NCBI GenBank assembly: GCA_963740945.1
Contig: CAVUGE010000043.1
Coordinates: 62,001 to 126,000 of the forward strand
From: CAVQBP01 sp963740945
GTDB taxonomy: Bacteria > Bacteroidota > Ignavibacteria > Ignavibacteriales > Ignavibacteriaceae
Length of the DNA: 64,000 nt
Direction of reading: 5' to 3'
The first letter of the stretch is position 1. Each line of letters opens with the position of its first letter. Below are positions 7,820 to 16,332 of the stretch, one piece after another. Position numbers and translations under genes: made by a program. Below the pieces are notes generated by a model. That model saw only the letters and a program-made list of their open reading frames with translations. It had not been told where the DNA came from and made no database searches.

Positions 7820-9064
7820 TTGAAAAAAACACTAATAGATATTAAGGAAGGTATTCTTATCTCGATTAGGGCAATCAGGGCGAATAAAATGCGTGCCTTT
7901 TTAACTACTCTTGGAATTATAATAGGTATTGTTGCTGTAACAACTATGTCTACTGCTATTGTAGGTCTCGAGAAGGCTTTTATTAGTTCAATTTCATCCT
8001 TTGGCTCCGATGTTTTATATATTGATAAATTTGAATGGTTTGGAGGACAGGATTGGAGTTATTACCGCAATAGAAAGGATATTACTTATGAGCAGTATGA
8101 AAGGTTGAGGGATAAACTACAAGATAATCCATTGATAAAAGCAATTGCTCCTAATAAAAGAACTTTTGGAGCTACAATAGAAAGAGATAAATATACCGCT
8201 ACATCTACTGTAGTTTACGGTACAACTGCCGAATATATGGAAACCGCCAATACAATCCCTGCTGAAGGAAGGTTTATGAGCGACCTTGAAGTAAAAGCTT
8301 CCAGAAACGTATGCATCATTGGAACAGATATTGCGGATGCATTATTCCCTTATCGAAATCCGATCAATCAAACAATTAAGGTTAATAATGAACCTATGAA
8401 AGTTGTCGGAGTTTTAGAAAAACAAGGAAGCGGTTTATTTGGAAGTTTTAGTATGGATGGGCAAGTAATTATGCCAATTGGCGTATTTGAAAAAATATTC
8501 GGTGAGCAAAGGGGCAGATTAAGAATTGACGTTAAAGTTGCCAATGAAAAAAATTTACAGGACATTAAAGAAGAGATTCGTTCAATTATGAGAGTTATTA
8601 GAAAAGTACCTCCCGGTCAGCCTGATGATTTTGCTATTAATCAGCAGGAAGTGTTTAAGGAAGTTTATGATAAAACAGTGGGTGTAATTTCAATTGCCGG
8701 AATCGTTATTACTTCTCTTGCATTATTTGTCGGTGCAATTGGTATCATGAATATTATGTTTGTTTCAGTAACGGAAAGAACTAATGAAATTGGGATCAGA
8801 AAAGCAGTCGGTGCTAAAACCTGGTCTATTCTTATTCAATTTTTATCTGAAGCAGCTATTATATGTCTCATAGGGGGAATTATCGGGCTCATTATTTCCT
8901 TCCCTCTAAGCCTTTTGATTAATCAGTTTTTACCAACAGCTATGCCTGTAAGTATAGTTGTTCTTGCATTAATTATCTCATCGGGTGTCGGTGTTATTTC
9001 AGGATTTTTACCTGCTTACAAAGCTTCAAAGTTAAATCCGGTTGAAGCCTTAAGAAAGGAATAG
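7820..9064 (+). CDS. MacB/FtsX-type ABC transporter permease (first of pair)
   Basis: 414 residues with the MacB-like fold. An N-terminal helix starts near residue 20 (NKMRAFLTTLGIIIGIVAV), then comes a long periplasmic domain (about 50-285), then three C-terminal helices beginning with GIVITSLALFVGAIGIMNIM and the conserved FtsX run VTERTNEIGIRKAVGA. Such permeases do not form channels but transmit ATPase motion to the periplasm, often for export of lipoproteins, peptides or macrolides. The start is a TTG at 7820, the only candidate after an upstream stop. The next permease follows after 5 bases. No ATPase gene lies next to the pair. Confidence 0.88.
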   Translation: MKKTLIDIKEGILISIRAIRANKMRAFLTTLGIIIGIVAVTTMSTAIVGLEKAFISSISSFGSDVLYIDKFEWFGGQDWSYYRNRKDITYEQYERLRDKLQDNPLIKAIAPNKRTFGATIERDKYTATSTVVYGTTAEYMETANTIPAEGRFMSDLEVKASRNVCIIGTDIADALFPYRNPINQTIKVNNEPMKVVGVLEKQGSGLFGSFSMDGQVIMPIGVFEKIFGEQRGRLRIDVKVANEKNLQDIKEEIRSIMRVIRKVPPGQPDDFAINQQEVFKEVYDKTVGVISIAGIVITSLALFVGAIGIMNIMFVSVTERTNEIGIRKAVGAKTWSILIQFLSEAAIICLIGGIIGLIISFPLSLLINQFLPTAMPVSIVVLALIISSGVGVISGFLPAYKASKLNPVEALRKE

Positions 9065-9069
9065 TTAAA

Positions 9070-10293
9070 ATGCTTGTGATGGAAAGTGTTAAAATGGCTT
9101 TAAATTCCCTTATAAAGAATAAATTAAGGTCTATATTGACTTTGCTCGGAATCGCTATAGGTTTATTTTCCATAATTATAGTAATGACAGCAATTGGTGC
9201 TATTCAAAGCAGTGTTGAATCTGCTTTTAATTCTTTGGGTACAAACAATTTTGTAGTTCAAAAATTTCCAGCAATTACAGGTCCAAGGGAATGGAGAAAA
9301 TATCGTAATAGACCAGATCTTACAATCGAACAGGGTGAAAGGCTTAAAGCTATTACAAAACTTCCGGACGCTGTTGGAATTTCTTTAGATAAAAATGGAA
9401 TGGTTGTAAAATACAGCAACGAAAGAACTAATCCTAATGTAGAGCTTCAAGGTATGAATCTGGATGAACTTAGAGTTAATGATCTGGTCATTGCTCAAGG
9501 CAGAAGCTTTACCCAGCAGGATGAAAAGTATACACATATGGTTTGTATTCTTGGCAGTGATGTTGCTGATAAATTATTTAAGAATATCTACCCTATCGGA
9601 CAGGAGGTAAGAATAGATTTAATGAACCTTCGAGTAATCGGAGTTTATGAAAAAAGAGGAAGTGTTTTGGGGGCTGGTCAGGATAATTTCGCTACCGTTC
9701 CGCTTTCGGTTTTTAAAAAATATTATGGAGATGAAAGAAGCGCAGGATATACCATTATGGCTCCTGATAAATCTAAGATTACCGAAACAATGGATGAAGT
9801 TATTGGAGCTTTAAGGAAAATTAGAAAAATATCTCCCGGAAAAGAAAATGATTTTGAGATAGTAACTAATGATCAGCTTGTTGCACAGTTTAATGATATA
9901 ACTAAATATTTTAGAGTTGGAGCTGCGGTAGTCGCATTTATTGCTCTTGTTGCTGCAGGTGTAGGGATTATGAATATTATGATGGTAAGCGTTACCGAAA
10001 GGACAAAAGAAATCGGTATTAGAAAAGCAATTGGTGCAAGAAAAATTATGATTAGATCTCAGTTTTTAATGGAAGCAATTGTACTATGCCAGATAGGAGG
10101 TCTAATAGGAATTATTTTAGGAGTCATTGGAGGAAATATTATAGCAGGTGTTCTACATGTTTCTGCCATCTTACCCGTAGACTGGATAATAATCGGCGTT
10201 ATTGTTACTACCTTTGTAGGAGTTTTATTTGGAGTTTACCCTGCAGTTAAGGCTTCTAATCTAGATCCTATTGAAGCCCTAAGATACGAATAA
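9070..10293 (+). CDS. MacB/FtsX-type ABC transporter permease (second of pair)
   Basis: 407 residues, clearly a paralogue of the upstream gene: N-terminal helix near LRSILTLLGIAIGLFSIIIV, periplasmic domain, then the helix GVGIMNIMMVSVTERTKEIG, IRKAIGARK and a C-terminal sequence ending NLDPIEALRYE that mirrors NPVEALRKE in its partner. The two probably form a heterodimer. An ATP-binding protein must be supplied from elsewhere in the genome. The 5-base spacing says they are co-transcribed. Confidence 0.88.
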   Translation: MLVMESVKMALNSLIKNKLRSILTLLGIAIGLFSIIIVMTAIGAIQSSVESAFNSLGTNNFVVQKFPAITGPREWRKYRNRPDLTIEQGERLKAITKLPDAVGISLDKNGMVVKYSNERTNPNVELQGMNLDELRVNDLVIAQGRSFTQQDEKYTHMVCILGSDVADKLFKNIYPIGQEVRIDLMNLRVIGVYEKRGSVLGAGQDNFATVPLSVFKKYYGDERSAGYTIMAPDKSKITETMDEVIGALRKIRKISPGKENDFEIVTNDQLVAQFNDITKYFRVGAAVVAFIALVAAGVGIMNIMMVSVTERTKEIGIRKAIGARKIMIRSQFLMEAIVLCQIGGLIGIILGVIGGNIIAGVLHVSAILPVDWIIIGVIVTTFVGVLFGVYPAVKASNLDPIEALRYE

Positions 10294-10317
10294 TACTATA
10301 TCCTTAAATAATCTTTA

Positions 10318-10401
10318 CCACAGAGTTCGCAGAGAATACGCTGAGATATGTTTTATGTGATAGGGTTATTTGTAAATATGTTTTGCGAAACGGAGTTTCG
10401 C
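10318..10401. repeat. Intergenic repeat fragment and short hairpin
   Basis: ACCACAGAGTTCGCAGAGAA begins at 10318, resembling the ACCACAGAG-type sequences common between genes in many environmental genomes. At 10385-10401 a 7-bp hairpin GCGAAAC/GTTTCGC with a 3-base loop follows. It could help end transcription of the permeases but has no T tract. Confidence 0.4.
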
Positions 10402-10490
10402 GTTACGGAATAATGAATGAGGAAGTGGATGACCATTTAGTTCTTCTTTTTAATGAGGTTAAAGCTGTGTAAACTCATTGTTTTAATGCC

Positions 10491-11132
10491 TTAAATTATT
10501 TCATTTTTCAACAAGCTTAAATTTTCAAAAACGGGAACCCCGCATTTCAATAACCTTTCCTTTGATTGATGCCCACTTGATATTAAAATACAATCCGCTC
10601 CAATTTCGCATGCTACTTCAAAATCATGTACCGTATCACCTATCAAAACATATTCTCCACTTTCATATCCAAGTTTTTTAATCCATTTTTTCCCTATCTC
10701 AACCTTACTTGCAGCATAAATATTATCAAGTCCGTTTAATCCGATAAAATACTCAGTTATTCCGAAATGATTTATTATTTTAACAAGAGAATCATGTTGA
10801 TAAGCCGATAAAAGAGACTGGGTTACACCTAAAGATTTAACTGTATCTAATATATCGTTCACTTCATAAAAAATAGAAGATTCAAATTTTCTCTCTTCGT
10901 ATTCTTCAATAAATTCTTTCCCAAGAATTTCAAAAGATGTCTTATTGAAATCCAGTCCGGCTTTCTTATAATAATCCTCAACCGGAAAATCAAATATTTC
11001 TTTATATCTAAGTAATGAGATTTCTTCTATTTTATTCCTTTTTAAGAGTCCATTTATTATACTATGGCAAAGCTCCACATCATCAAAAAGAGTTCCGTTC
11101 CAATCCCAGATAATATGTTTATATTTTTTCAT
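10491..11132 (-). CDS. HAD-superfamily hydrolase, phosphoglycolate-phosphatase-like
   Basis: 213 residues. Motif I is IIWDWNGTLFDD (the two catalytic Asp in DWNGT), motif II is SLLSAYQ, and motif III/IV is VLIGDTVHDFEVACEIGADC with the preceding Lys in ASKVEIGKKW. The cap is of the helical C1 type. This places it with Gph/PGMB-like phosphatases acting on small phosphorylated metabolites; the exact substrate is not determinable. It is convergent with the permease pair and stands alone. Confidence 0.85.
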   Translation of the reverse strand: MKKYKHIIWDWNGTLFDDVELCHSIINGLLKRNKIEEISLLRYKEIFDFPVEDYYKKAGLDFNKTSFEILGKEFIEEYEERKFESSIFYEVNDILDTVKSLGVTQSLLSAYQHDSLVKIINHFGITEYFIGLNGLDNIYAASKVEIGKKWIKKLGYESGEYVLIGDTVHDFEVACEIGADCILISSGHQSKERLLKCGVPVFENLSLLKNEII

Positions 11133-11494
11133 GGATAATAAATGTTCTTTAATTTTTATTCAAAATTACATTTTCTAAACATTAGAATAAAATAATTGCC
11201 GATTTATTAATAATCTGTGGTTAAAGAAAAGTGGATATTTATTATAAATAAAAAGGCTGTCACAAAGTAATATATCATTCCTGAGGGAGTGGCATATTAC
11301 TCTAAGGACAGCCTCTAGATTATCACGATAATATCATGCCTTCGATTCATGATAGCTCTCTGTGTTTAAGTTAATATTAGTTTTACTGCTGTATTGATTA
11401 TTTAAAATTAAAATAGTAACCTGTATTTACCCGTTATTTAATAATTTACTTTAACTACTCCGGTGTAAAAACAATTAAAATATGAGGTGAAGAA
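11133..11494. other. Intergenic region with a long two-part inverted repeat
   Basis: This 362-bp region between the HAD gene and ku contains one striking stem-loop at 11254-11314 and, after it, a second weaker inverted repeat near 11325-11352 (ATCATG/CATGAT). The ku promoter should lie at the right end; a ribosome binding site GAGGTGAAG sits ahead of ATG 11495. No coding frame was found. Confidence 0.5.
11254..11314. repeat. Bipartite inverted repeat (8 + 8 bp arms)
   Basis: AGGCTGTC (11254-11261) pairs with GACAGCCT (11307-11314), and inside it AGTAATAT (11266-11273) pairs with ATATTACT (11294-11301), leaving a 20-base apical loop. It could be a palindromic mobile repeat or a structured RNA leader; it is about 180 bases ahead of ku. 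No T tract follows, so it is unlikely to be a simple terminator. Confidence 0.6.
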
Positions 11495-12355
11495 ATGAGA
11501 GCACTCTGGAAAGGCTTTATTCGTTTTTCTCTCGTTACAATTCCCGTGAATTTATACAGTGCAGTTGAATCCTCAGGGACTATTAGCTTTAATCAGCTTC
11601 ATAATAAGGATCATGGAAGAGTCGGATATGAAAAAAAATGCAAAAAGTGCGGGAAAACCCTTTCAAATGATGAAATTGTTAAAGGTTATGAATTTCAACC
11701 GGATAATTACATTATTATCGAAAATGAAGATCTCCAAAAAGTTAAATTAGAAAGTACCAAAACCATAGATATAGAAGGTTTTGTCAATATTTCAGAAGTA
11801 TCTCCTATGCTTTACGATTCTCCATATTTTATTGGTCCTGACGGAGAAGTGGGTAAAAAAGCTTACGCTCTTTTTACTGAAACCTTAAAAGAAACCGGAA
11901 AAATGGGGATTGGAAAAGTTGTTATGCGTGACCGCGAAGATGTTGTAATGATTGCTCCTCAGGAAAATGCAATGATGATGTACAAGCTTCGTTACCCCAA
12001 TGAGTTAAGGAATATAAACAGTATTCCTCAGTTAAACGGTTTAAAAGCAGATAAAGACCAGTTGAAACTGGCTAAAACTTTAGTAGAATCAATGACAACC
12101 ACTTTGGATAAAATTGAACTAAAAGATAAATATCAGGATGCACTGCGTGAAATGATTGAGGCAAAAGTCGAAGGAAAGGAAATTGTTTCTCCTGAAAAAG
12201 AAATAGAACCGGTTACCGATATTATGGCTGCCTTAAAACTAAGCCTTGAGCAGGCAAAGAAAGATAAAAAACCGATGGAAAAAGCCAAAGGAGAAACAAA
12301 AAAAGAAAAAGTGGAGAAAAAACCTGCAAAGGCAAGAAAAAGAAAATCGGCCTAA
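11495..12355 (+). CDS. ku: Ku protein, non-homologous end joining
   Basis: 286 residues. The start MRALWKGFIRFSLVTIPVNL is the hallmark of bacterial Ku, followed by the beta-barrel region that forms the DNA-encircling ring (QLHNKDHGRVGYEKKCKKCG, then DEIVKGYEF and YFIGPDGEVGKKAYALF). The C-terminal 50 residues are Lys-rich (KKDKKPMEKAKGETKKEK and onward), a tail known in other bacterial Ku proteins to aid DNA binding and LigD recruitment. Ku homodimers bind broken ends and recruit LigD, encoded at 2406-4933. A clear Shine-Dalgarno (GAGGTGAAG) precedes the ATG. A TPR gene follows after 58 bases on the same strand. Confidence 0.95.
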   Translation: MRALWKGFIRFSLVTIPVNLYSAVESSGTISFNQLHNKDHGRVGYEKKCKKCGKTLSNDEIVKGYEFQPDNYIIIENEDLQKVKLESTKTIDIEGFVNISEVSPMLYDSPYFIGPDGEVGKKAYALFTETLKETGKMGIGKVVMRDREDVVMIAPQENAMMMYKLRYPNELRNINSIPQLNGLKADKDQLKLAKTLVESMTTTLDKIELKDKYQDALREMIEAKVEGKEIVSPEKEIEPVTDIMAALKLSLEQAKKDKKPMEKAKGETKKEKVEKKPAKARKRKSA

Positions 12356-12413
12356 TTTTCAATTGATTTTATTCGTAATTTCGGATACTGTTTGTAAAAG
12401 GTTTTTGTAACAC

Positions 12414-13022
12414 ATGGCAAAAATAATTCAGCTGCAGGTTAAAGCTCCTGCAAAGCTAGGCTTTAAAAGAGCAAGAAAAGATAAAAAAGATGAACTGGAA
12501 AAGAAGGGGCAATTAAATCTTTTTGATCAACAGGAAGCTCATATTCATTATCTTCCATCCAGGTTCACTCCTTTCGAAGAAGCTCTATGGCTTGATGAAA
12601 ATAATAATCCGCATGCACAGGAAGCATATTTAAAAGCTATTTTAGCAAAGGATTGTGAAGCCGATGCTTATTGTAATCTGGGAATATTAGAGTCGCAATC
12701 AGGGAACACAGCAAAAGCTTTTGATTGTTTTTCTCAATGTTTAAAGCAGGAAGAAAGACATCTTGAAGCACATTACAATCTGGCAAATCTTTATTTTGAG
12801 GTCTGTGATTACAGGCTTGCAAAACTTCACTACGAATTAGCGGCTGAAATAGAGCCGGATTTCCCCAATACATATTTCAATTTAGGATTGGTTTATGCGT
12901 TAAGTGATAACTATAATGATGCAATAAATGCATTTTTCAAATACAAACAATTGGTACCTGAAGAAGAAGGGAAGAAAACAGATAATTTGTTAAATAGTTT
13001 AAGAAGGACTTTAAATAAATAA
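12414..13022 (+). CDS. TPR protein with a possible beta-clamp-binding motif, next to ku
   Basis: 202 residues, cytoplasmic. The N-terminal 40 residues are basic and contain GQLNLFDQ; QLNLF (residues 33-37) fits the QL-x-LF consensus by which many bacterial DNA enzymes bind the sliding clamp. From about residue 65 come four TPR-like helical pairs (for example DAYCNLGILESQSGNTAKAF, HLEAHYNLANLYFE, NTYFNLGLVYALSD). TPR regions bind partner proteins. It lies 58 bases downstream of ku on the same strand, so a role with end joining is conceivable but is inference. Convergent with the EamA gene, 7 bases apart. Confidence 0.75.
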   Translation: MAKIIQLQVKAPAKLGFKRARKDKKDELEKKGQLNLFDQQEAHIHYLPSRFTPFEEALWLDENNNPHAQEAYLKAILAKDCEADAYCNLGILESQSGNTAKAFDCFSQCLKQEERHLEAHYNLANLYFEVCDYRLAKLHYELAAEIEPDFPNTYFNLGLVYALSDNYNDAINAFFKYKQLVPEEEGKKTDNLLNSLRRTLNK

Positions 13023-13029
13023 AAACTTA

Positions 13030-13905
13030 TTAAGCTGAAATAAGTAGAGTACCTATAATAATTATAGCAGCTGCAGCTGCTCTCACCCACAAATTGTGTT
13101 CCTTAAATATTCTGCCGCCAATTACAGCCGCAAAGAAAATAGAAATTCTTTTCACTGCTATCACTAACGCTACCGGTGCAATTTTAACCGCTTCAATTTG
13201 TGTATATCTGTATATAATTGTCAAAAGGGAAATAAGGATTATTAACTTTAATGAATTCCCCTTAAAAAAAGGGGATAAGCTATTAAAAGATTTTTTAGAA
13301 AACAGGAATATCAAAACAAAATTAACCGCAAGAAATAAGTTCTGGAAGACTAAAAACGATTTAGGTTCCAGATTGTATTTATTAAGCAGAAGCCTGTCAA
13401 GAACAGCCGTTATTGTAAAAAGCAGTAAAGCAATAATTACATAATAATGCTTCTTTGAAGCAATAAATGCTTTGAGAGGAGCCAATAAATTTTGTTTCGA
13501 TTTAACTTCTAGAGTATATGTACCTAAAATCAAAAGAAGAATTCCTATTAACTCCATTTGGGTCAATGAATCACCGATAAATATAAAAGCTGAAATGGCA
13601 ACTAAACCCGGTGTTAATGCAAGGAGAGGAAGGGCTTTGCTGATTTCAAAGTTTTTAATTGCAAGCATTACATTCCAGAATGCAAAAGCTTCCAGAACCG
13701 TTTTTATATATAAAACTAGAAGATTATCAAAATATATCTTTTCATAATTAAGTAAAAAGAAAAACGGCAATAATAAAAGGATATTTAAAATTGAGAGTAT
13801 TAGACTAAATTCTAAGGCTTCAGCCTTAAAAAGAATTTTTTTTTGAAATATAGCCGCTGCCGCTGAAAAGATTGCGGAAATGAGTGCTAACCAAAACCAG
13901 TTCAT
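13030..13905 (-). CDS. EamA/DMT-family membrane transporter
   Basis: 291 residues with about ten transmembrane helices in two repeated halves, the layout of the EamA (drug/metabolite transporter) family. The first half contains FEISKALPLLALTPGLVAIS and the second half VKIAPVALVIAVKRISIFFA, the matching positions of the inverted repeats. Substrate unknown. It begins only 4 bases after the TonB receptor stop, so the two are probably co-transcribed; a joint role in nutrient uptake or export is possible. Confidence 0.85.
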   Translation of the reverse strand: MNWFWLALISAIFSAAAAIFQKKILFKAEALEFSLILSILNILLLLPFFFLLNYEKIYFDNLLVLYIKTVLEAFAFWNVMLAIKNFEISKALPLLALTPGLVAISAFIFIGDSLTQMELIGILLLILGTYTLEVKSKQNLLAPLKAFIASKKHYYVIIALLLFTITAVLDRLLLNKYNLEPKSFLVFQNLFLAVNFVLIFLFSKKSFNSLSPFFKGNSLKLIILISLLTIIYRYTQIEAVKIAPVALVIAVKRISIFFAAVIGGRIFKEHNLWVRAAAAAIIIIGTLLISA

Positions 13906-13909
13906 TAAA

Positions 13910-16267
13910 TTACCATCCGATATTCAATTTTATATAGAAATTTCTTCCGGGTTCTTCTCTTATGAATCCCCTATTTGTTGAGAGATGATTCCTATATGAT
14001 TTATTTGTTATATTCTGTATTCCTCCTATAATTCTGCATTTTGCGAAGTCTATATTAAAAGAAGGCGATTGTAGAAGTAAATTAAAATAAGCATACCCAG
14101 GAGTAGAAATTTCTCCTTGAGCTATTTTATTTTGGGAAGCAAATAAATTCACTGAAAAATCAAAGTCATAATCAAAATAATTTAATTTATAACCTAGCTC
14201 CCCATTCAAAGGCGGAATTTCCGGTAAATATGAATTATTCAAAATATCTTTTCCTAAAGTATAAGATGCATTCAAATATATTGAACTCATGGAATTGAAG
14301 TTATATTCAACAGAAATATCCGAACCGTAAATTTTTGATTTTCCTATATTTGTTTTTATTAATGAAGGACGGTCTTCGTAAGTACCAGGTATTTCTGATA
14401 CAAGGTCATTTAAATAATTTATATAAACATTCCATTTCATTAATAATGTCTTATCCCAGACTCTAAATCCAAGATCGATGAAATATCCTTTTTCCGGTTT
14501 AAGGTCAGGATTGCCTAACCGTACTAAATTCCCGAGATCGATATATTGATATCTTTCTTCAAGAGAAGGTGACCTAAATGACCGGGCAAAATTTAAGGTT
14601 AAATCTACCTTCGCATTAATTGAATAAATTACGCCAATGTTCCCGCTCCATGAAATATCATTAGCATTATATGCTTTCCAATATAGCACCTGGTTCTTAG
14701 GGGAATTGTTTTTTACCCCGTTTATTACAACATAAACCGGGTTAGAAATTTCGGAATTACTTATATTTATTCTATCTAATCTCCCCCCAATCGAAAACCT
14801 TAAATTATTTAAACTTATATCATCTTGGACATAAGCCCCGATACTAGTAAAAGATGCTTCCGGAAGAGGCCTTTCTCCCACAGACTGATAATTAGAAGCA
14901 ATTATTGAACCGGATGAATCTAGCATTTCTATTTTTAAATTTCTCTCTCTCCTGCTGTCCAATTTTCTTTGCCAGGCATCAATCCCAGCCGCAATAATTT
15001 GATTTGAAAATGGAATAAGGCTGGTCTGGAATTGGATTCCATTAGTATAATGTCTTGCATTAGGAGTGATTTTTTCAACGTATACATTCTGTAAAGGAGA
15101 TGGATGTTGGACTATATAAGGAATATTTTCAACATTTCTATAAATATTCTGGTTATAATATTTTAATAAGATATTATTTATAACTGTAGAAATATTTTTT
15201 ATTTCATATTGAGCAGAAAAAAGATTTCTCTCGATACTTGAGTATTTGACATAAGCATTATCAGGAAATAAAGGGTATCCCCCTGGAATACCGACATCAT
15301 TTGCTTTATACTTTTGATAATCAATTAGTAAACTCTGGTTGATAAAAGGAGATATTTTAAGCAATGCAGAAACATTGTTATCGGAATATTGACTATTATT
15401 TAAAATCCCTGATGGTGTTTTAGTATTCCCGGCTTTCCTTAGCGTCCCGTTTATTCTAAAATACCAAAAATCCCTTCTTAAATTAAGATTAATATTTTGT
15501 GAATAACCATTATTAATAGTATTGTAATAACTTGAAATGGAACCGCCGGCCGTTAGTTTTTCTGAAAAACCGGGAGTTCTGGAAATAAAATTAACAACCC
15601 CTCCCAAAGCACCTGTTCCATAGAGTGAAGAAGCGGAACCTTTTATTATTTCAACTCTTTCAATATCATTTAGATCAATTAAAGATAATCCGGCCGCAAG
15701 ATCTGTTGCAGTTTCAATTCTATTACCATCAATTAACACAACAAGGCTCGAACTTCCCATTCCTCTGACGTTTATTGAAGTTGCCCAAATTCCATCTCTT
15801 TGTATGGCAACACCGGGCAAACTGCTTAACAAATCCGGGGCTGAAACAGCAATAGACTTCTCGATTGATTCCCTATAGGCAACTTCTACAGGGAGAGGAA
15901 TCTCTTTCATTGGTTTATTAATCCTTGTACTTGTTACAGTAATTTCTCCTAAAGTAATGGGAGCCGAAATCAATTTAATTGTTTTAACAATTATGGAATC
16001 TTGAATGTCAATAGTAATGTTTTGCGTTAAATAGCCGATAAAAGAAAATGTAAAAGTATGGTTTCCTAAAGGAATATTTTTAATTATAAAATTTCCAAAT
16101 TTATCTGTAACATCACTAAATTCTTCGATACTGCTATAAATATTAACGCCTTCAAGCAAAGTATTAGTTTCATTATCTATAACTTTACCTTTAAATATGG
16201 AATTTTGGGAAAAGAGGACAGGACATATGCCTATCCAAAGAACCAAACTATATAAAATCTTTTTCAT
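13910..16267 (-). CDS. TonB-dependent outer membrane receptor with carboxypeptidase-like N-terminal domain
   Basis: 785 residues. Signal peptide (residues 1-20, ending FSQ), then a carboxypeptidase-like regulatory domain (about 22-105: GKVIDNETNTLLEGVNIYSS, DKFGNFIIKNIPLGNHTF), a plug domain (about 120-235) with PDLLSSLPGVAIQRDG, VRGMGSSSLVVLIDGNR, VEIIKGSASSLYGTGALGG, and a beta-barrel ending in the C-terminal aromatic IKLNIGW. It carries a ligand such as a siderophore, vitamin or metal chelate across the outer membrane with TonB energy. No SusD partner is adjacent, arguing against a glycan system. It follows a histidine kinase gene and precedes an EamA transporter. Confidence 0.92.
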   Translation of the reverse strand: MKKILYSLVLWIGICPVLFSQNSIFKGKVIDNETNTLLEGVNIYSSIEEFSDVTDKFGNFIIKNIPLGNHTFTFSFIGYLTQNITIDIQDSIIVKTIKLISAPITLGEITVTSTRINKPMKEIPLPVEVAYRESIEKSIAVSAPDLLSSLPGVAIQRDGIWATSINVRGMGSSSLVVLIDGNRIETATDLAAGLSLIDLNDIERVEIIKGSASSLYGTGALGGVVNFISRTPGFSEKLTAGGSISSYYNTINNGYSQNINLNLRRDFWYFRINGTLRKAGNTKTPSGILNNSQYSDNNVSALLKISPFINQSLLIDYQKYKANDVGIPGGYPLFPDNAYVKYSSIERNLFSAQYEIKNISTVINNILLKYYNQNIYRNVENIPYIVQHPSPLQNVYVEKITPNARHYTNGIQFQTSLIPFSNQIIAAGIDAWQRKLDSRRERNLKIEMLDSSGSIIASNYQSVGERPLPEASFTSIGAYVQDDISLNNLRFSIGGRLDRINISNSEISNPVYVVINGVKNNSPKNQVLYWKAYNANDISWSGNIGVIYSINAKVDLTLNFARSFRSPSLEERYQYIDLGNLVRLGNPDLKPEKGYFIDLGFRVWDKTLLMKWNVYINYLNDLVSEIPGTYEDRPSLIKTNIGKSKIYGSDISVEYNFNSMSSIYLNASYTLGKDILNNSYLPEIPPLNGELGYKLNYFDYDFDFSVNLFASQNKIAQGEISTPGYAYFNLLLQSPSFNIDFAKCRIIGGIQNITNKSYRNHLSTNRGFIREEPGRNFYIKLNIGW

Positions 16268-16332
16268 TACTGCATCAAAGCTTTCTTATTTCAAACAAAG
16301 TGTCATAAATTTTTTAACTTTTGACTTTTAGC

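Noticed and set aside
13094..13444. Plus-strand open frame across the EamA transporter
   Set aside because: Antisense shadow of a helical membrane protein; the minus-strand gene shows the family pattern.
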